A DNA stretch of 64,000 nucleotides from Branchiostoma belcheri (taxonomy: Eukaryota > Chordata > Leptocardii > Amphioxiformes > Branchiostomatidae): assembly GCF_001625305.1 (NCBI RefSeq), contig NW_017804176.1, positions 310,001 to 374,000 of the forward strand. Reading direction: 5' to 3'. The notes under the pieces are model-generated. The model was given only the letters and a program-made list of their open reading frames with translations, was not told where the DNA came from and made no database searches. Shown here piece after piece: positions 61,501 through 64,000 of the stretch. Position 1 is the first letter of the stretch; each line of letters starts with the position of its first letter. The position numbers and the translations under genes are program-made.

Positions 61501-63675
61501 TGCTTGGAGAGTAGTCAGGGGTTGTAGACACCTAAGTACCCCATGTCTGTACACAAGTACGGGGTAGCAAATTGGTCCCTGAAATTTTGTTTTCTCAGGC
61601 TCACTTTAACCTGGTACACATTGCATGAAAAGTTGGATTTATCAATGGTAATAAATACCAGTAATGTTTACAATATAAGGCTTAGTTTATTGCAAATACT
61701 AGTACATGAACGGGGGCTAATTGCAGGTACAAACAACATGTATGAAAAAATGAAATACAATACAATATAAATACTACTGGTAGCAAATAAAGGTCAAGTA
61801 ATGAGATTCCGAACTTAACAAGGGTTGTAAATGAAATAACGGACTTGACTTTATTGACAACCATTGTAAAGCGAGGTAATGTGTACAAAGTAAACTCTTT
61901 TATACTCTCAAAGTAAACTCTTAAAACCTTTACTACCTTTGGTAAATCCGACTTTTAGTGTTGTGCTATAGCACTTGAACCCTTCATTTATTCATCGCCA
62001 AGACTGCTCCTTGAATGTGTGAAGAGAAGTCCCCTGCGCCCAGTTCTGTTATGCTGAGGTCACATTTCCAAACCGGGGCCCGGTCGGGCTGTTTCAATTA
62101 ACGAAAAGTCGACAATTTATACATGTATCAATAATATACGCAAATATTTCCCATTATTAGTGTTTTCAATTTTTTTGTGCTTTGTCGTCTTTTATACCAA
62201 ATTGTTCGTTCCTTAAGACTGCCTGACAAGACTGCCTGGCCCACCCCGGTTTGGAAACGTATTATACCTCATCATTATTTGGTATTTGGGCTCTAGCCCG
62301 CTCCAATGATGAGCTACGAGAAAGTTTCTGCACGTGACAGATATTGTAAATGAGCCCGGGAGGCAAGTTCAGCGTCGTGCGGTTCAGCCATGTGTGACTA
62401 ATCGATCTGTTCAGAACCCTGTGTCCCTTTAAATCATCTCCACAAATATGCCACTCCATCTAAATGTACATGGTCTACACCAGTCAGTGAAATCCCAAGG
62501 GGGTATGCCTGTCTCTACCGAGTATTTCCTTGAGTCAGAACGCGAGCTTTGCTTAACTTGACTCGGGTAGAAAATGATATTTTTCTTATATCTAACGGAT
62601 ACTTAACGTCAATATATAATAACAATTTATCTGCAATAGTTTTTGTTCCGTCGATTTCAAGCTATCAAATTTATTCATACGCATAGTACTGTACCATACT
62701 AGTCTTTCCATTAACTGGGGAATTAAATTCTTTGCAACGATTTTAAACCAATTTCATTCCCTATCAACAGACTTAATTATGTTATAACTTACATTCAAGT
62801 GATCATGAAGATAAAATCGGAGGAAAATAATCATTTTGCTTGCTAACGACTTGTGCTCTAAGCATTATGCAGCAAACGTTCGCTGCATGCCGCATGACTT
62901 GCGCTTCATTTGAAATATTCATTTCATTTCTTCACGGAGCCGTACATATCCCCTGACCCTCGGCTGTGGCAGAGAATCGATCAAAGCACTCCACCTCGGG
63001 CTGATTAACGCAGAGGGGACATATTAGGCTACTGAGCAGGCACTCATCATTTACAACTGGCCTTGGGCGATCTTTTATTGTTTACTTGGTAAGGGAGGGG
63101 GTTTTCTTCATCAGTTAGCGGATTAGAAATGGTGCTACATGTCTGGAGATTCAAAAAAACAGAGAATGGTGATGTTATGAGCCCACAAAAAAGTTGGAAG
63201 AAAAACAAAGAAAATACTTAAGTTATACTATCGGAAATGCATCGGCCTATATATAGGTGATGAAACAAGCCCAATAGCAAGTTCGTACTGGTTAAGCTCA
63301 TACTGAAAACTATACTTACCTTTTTTATTCGTCAATGATGCACTGAAATGCACTGACCGATTAAGTATCTGTATCTGTATAGCCGGTATAACCGCCCTTC
63401 GGCGTAACACACCAGCTTCAAACTATGTGCATATGATAATGTGTCAATGCGTAGTTTATAGCACTTAACATAATTTCTGTTCTTTGTTTCAGATGGAACA
63501 ATGGCGGCCCGACAGTGGCCCCCAGGACTGTGGTGTCGCCCAGTAAAGTTCAGAGGAACCTCCTGCGGGAGAAGACAGAAGACCCGGCGGTCACCACACC
63601 GGCGGCCGTCTTCCCTACAGACCCCAGGGTCTTCCCCAAAAACAACATCCGTCAGGGCATTGAGAAGGAGGCAAA
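58551..63675 (+). CDS. N-terminus of a type II membrane protein (3' part beyond window)
   Basis: Two coding exons are visible, 58551-58684 and 63493-63675, joined in phase 2 (AG then A), with the second ending in phase 2 at a GTGCGT donor. They give about 105 residues. There is a short basic tail (MPRLYPIR), one hydrophobic segment at about residues 8-29 (VITSVVLCACVLMGLSVLV), then a Pro/Thr/Arg-rich extracytoplasmic stem with no cysteines. This is the N-terminal plan of a Golgi glycosyltransferase or sulfotransferase. Lying directly after two sialyltransferases on the same strand, it could be a third GT29 gene. The catalytic part is outside the window, so no family can be assigned. An acceptor 8 bp before the ATG implies an upstream non-coding exon. 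Confidence 0.6.
58708..58936 (+). mobile_element. Repeat with hammerhead-like core, copy 2, with 15-bp target duplication
   Basis: A roughly 199 bp insertion (58723-58921) is bracketed by identical 15-mers ACTAAAATAGGTACC at 58708-58722 and 58922-58936. It contains CTGAGGA (58847-58853), a 6-bp stem GGTGAC-AGACG-GTCACC and GAAACGTC (58872-58879), then GAATAAAA. A short inverted end AGTAAAGAGA/TCTCTTTACT flanks the body. There is no coding capacity, so it is non-autonomous. Confidence 0.75.
60340..60560 (+). mobile_element. tRNA-derived SINE copy
   Basis: A B-box-like GAGTTCGAAGTC (60389-60400) follows a weak A-box-like segment. The body AAAGGCACTTTACACGACTTTCCTCACTTTGA matches the SINE at 16 kb in order and spacing. 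Boundaries are approximate. Confidence 0.6.
61377..61514. mobile_element. Hairpin element, CTCTCCAAGCAGAGG family (best copy)
   Basis: The 25-bp outer arms (CTACTCTCCAAGCAGAGGTT... and its perfect reverse complement ending at 61514) enclose an interior that is itself partly inverted (AACCTTTCTATCA near 61412 and TGATAGAAAGGT near 61466). MITE-like, non-coding. Confidence 0.75.
62065..62257. mobile_element. Short TIR element with TTTCCAAACCGGGG ends
   Basis: The perfect 14-bp inverted ends TTTCCAAACCGGGG (62065-62078) and CCCCGGTTTGGAAA (62244-62257) enclose about 165 bp of AT-rich non-coding sequence. Confidence 0.7.
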
Positions 63676-64000
63676 GTGCGTTCCATAGCACATATCTGCT
63701 CTCTCCATTTTACACATGCTTCCGATTTGCATAGACTATCCAAGGATTCCTTTCAACCACTATCTCACGGAAGAACGTTGACTGTCAACTAGTTCTGTAC
63801 ATCTAGAATGATGATGATAACAATGATAAGTTAGCAATAAATAAATGATCAAATAATAACTGATAATATATATTTGTACCGTAGAATGGTAATAAGCCTA
63901 TCACATTTGTGGAACATGTTTTTAATGTACAACACAAACGTACACGAATAACCTGTCTGATTGTATCTTCAGCTTAAGGACACTAACTAACTAAGGTAAC
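63676..64000 (+). other. Intron 2 of the third membrane-protein gene (truncated)
   Basis: AT-rich sequence after the GTGCGT donor. I see no exon or notable repeat before the window ends. Confidence 0.6.

Larger units (their letters stand above)
58685..63492 (+). other. Intron 1 of the third membrane-protein gene
   Basis: A 4.8 kb intron. It carries a complete short repeat insertion with target-site duplication (58708-58936), a SINE (about 60340-60560), a CTCTCCAAGCAGAGG hairpin (61377-61514) and a TTTCCAAACCGGGG element (62065-62257). No coding exon was recognised. Confidence 0.65.

Noticed and set aside
1-64000. Bacterial-type operons, phage, toxin or defence systems
   Set aside because: All supported genes are intron-bearing animal genes; no prokaryotic signals or viral proteins were seen.

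Overview
The window is intron-rich animal nuclear DNA, most likely from an amphioxus (Branchiostoma-type cephalochordate) or another invertebrate deuterostome. The evidence is short exons with standard GT/AG borders and introns of about 0.1 to 5 kb. Proteins resemble vertebrate orthologues closely enough to name, yet are clearly not vertebrate. Spacers carry many short inverted-repeat elements, tRNA-derived SINEs and microsatellites. The species assignment is inference. Gene models were assembled by eye from splice signals, reading phase and family resemblance; every complete model closes in frame.

Layout, left to right. (1) At the left edge is the first coding exon of profilin-4 (minus strand, 499-615); its other coding exons lie outside the window. 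A probable non-coding first exon sits near 16.8 kb, which makes 0.6-16.8 kb a leader intron with no recognisable coding sequence. (2) FAM228 (plus, 17287-24585, 8 coding exons, 374 aa) starts about 400 bp from that exon, so the two genes look head-to-head across a promoter with an RFX X-box-like site. (3) FANCG (minus, 25717-32334, 16 exons, 782 aa) converges on FAM228 tail-to-tail. (4) From 32.3 to 43.4 kb is a repeat-rich spacer with weak hints of untranslated or unrecognised exons. (5) Two tandem alpha-2,8-sialyltransferase-like genes follow (43453-47772, 426 aa; 49907-53948, 406 aa), each of 8 exons with identical intron phases and five internal exons of exactly the same length. (6) The first two coding exons of a third type II membrane protein (58551-63675) run off the right edge; it may be another glycosyltransferase.

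Functionally there are three blocks: a PFN4/FAM228 pair (human PFN4 is testis-enriched, and the two genes are also neighbours in human), a DNA crosslink-repair core-complex gene (FANCG), and a Golgi sialylation cluster. The main points for follow-up are the PFN4-FAM228 linkage with its X-box, an invertebrate FANCG with an acidic and basic insert, loss of the near-invariant motif L asparagine in both sialyltransferases, and a family of short repeats with a hammerhead-ribozyme-like signature. I found no operons, CRISPR arrays, rRNA genes or intact tRNA genes.
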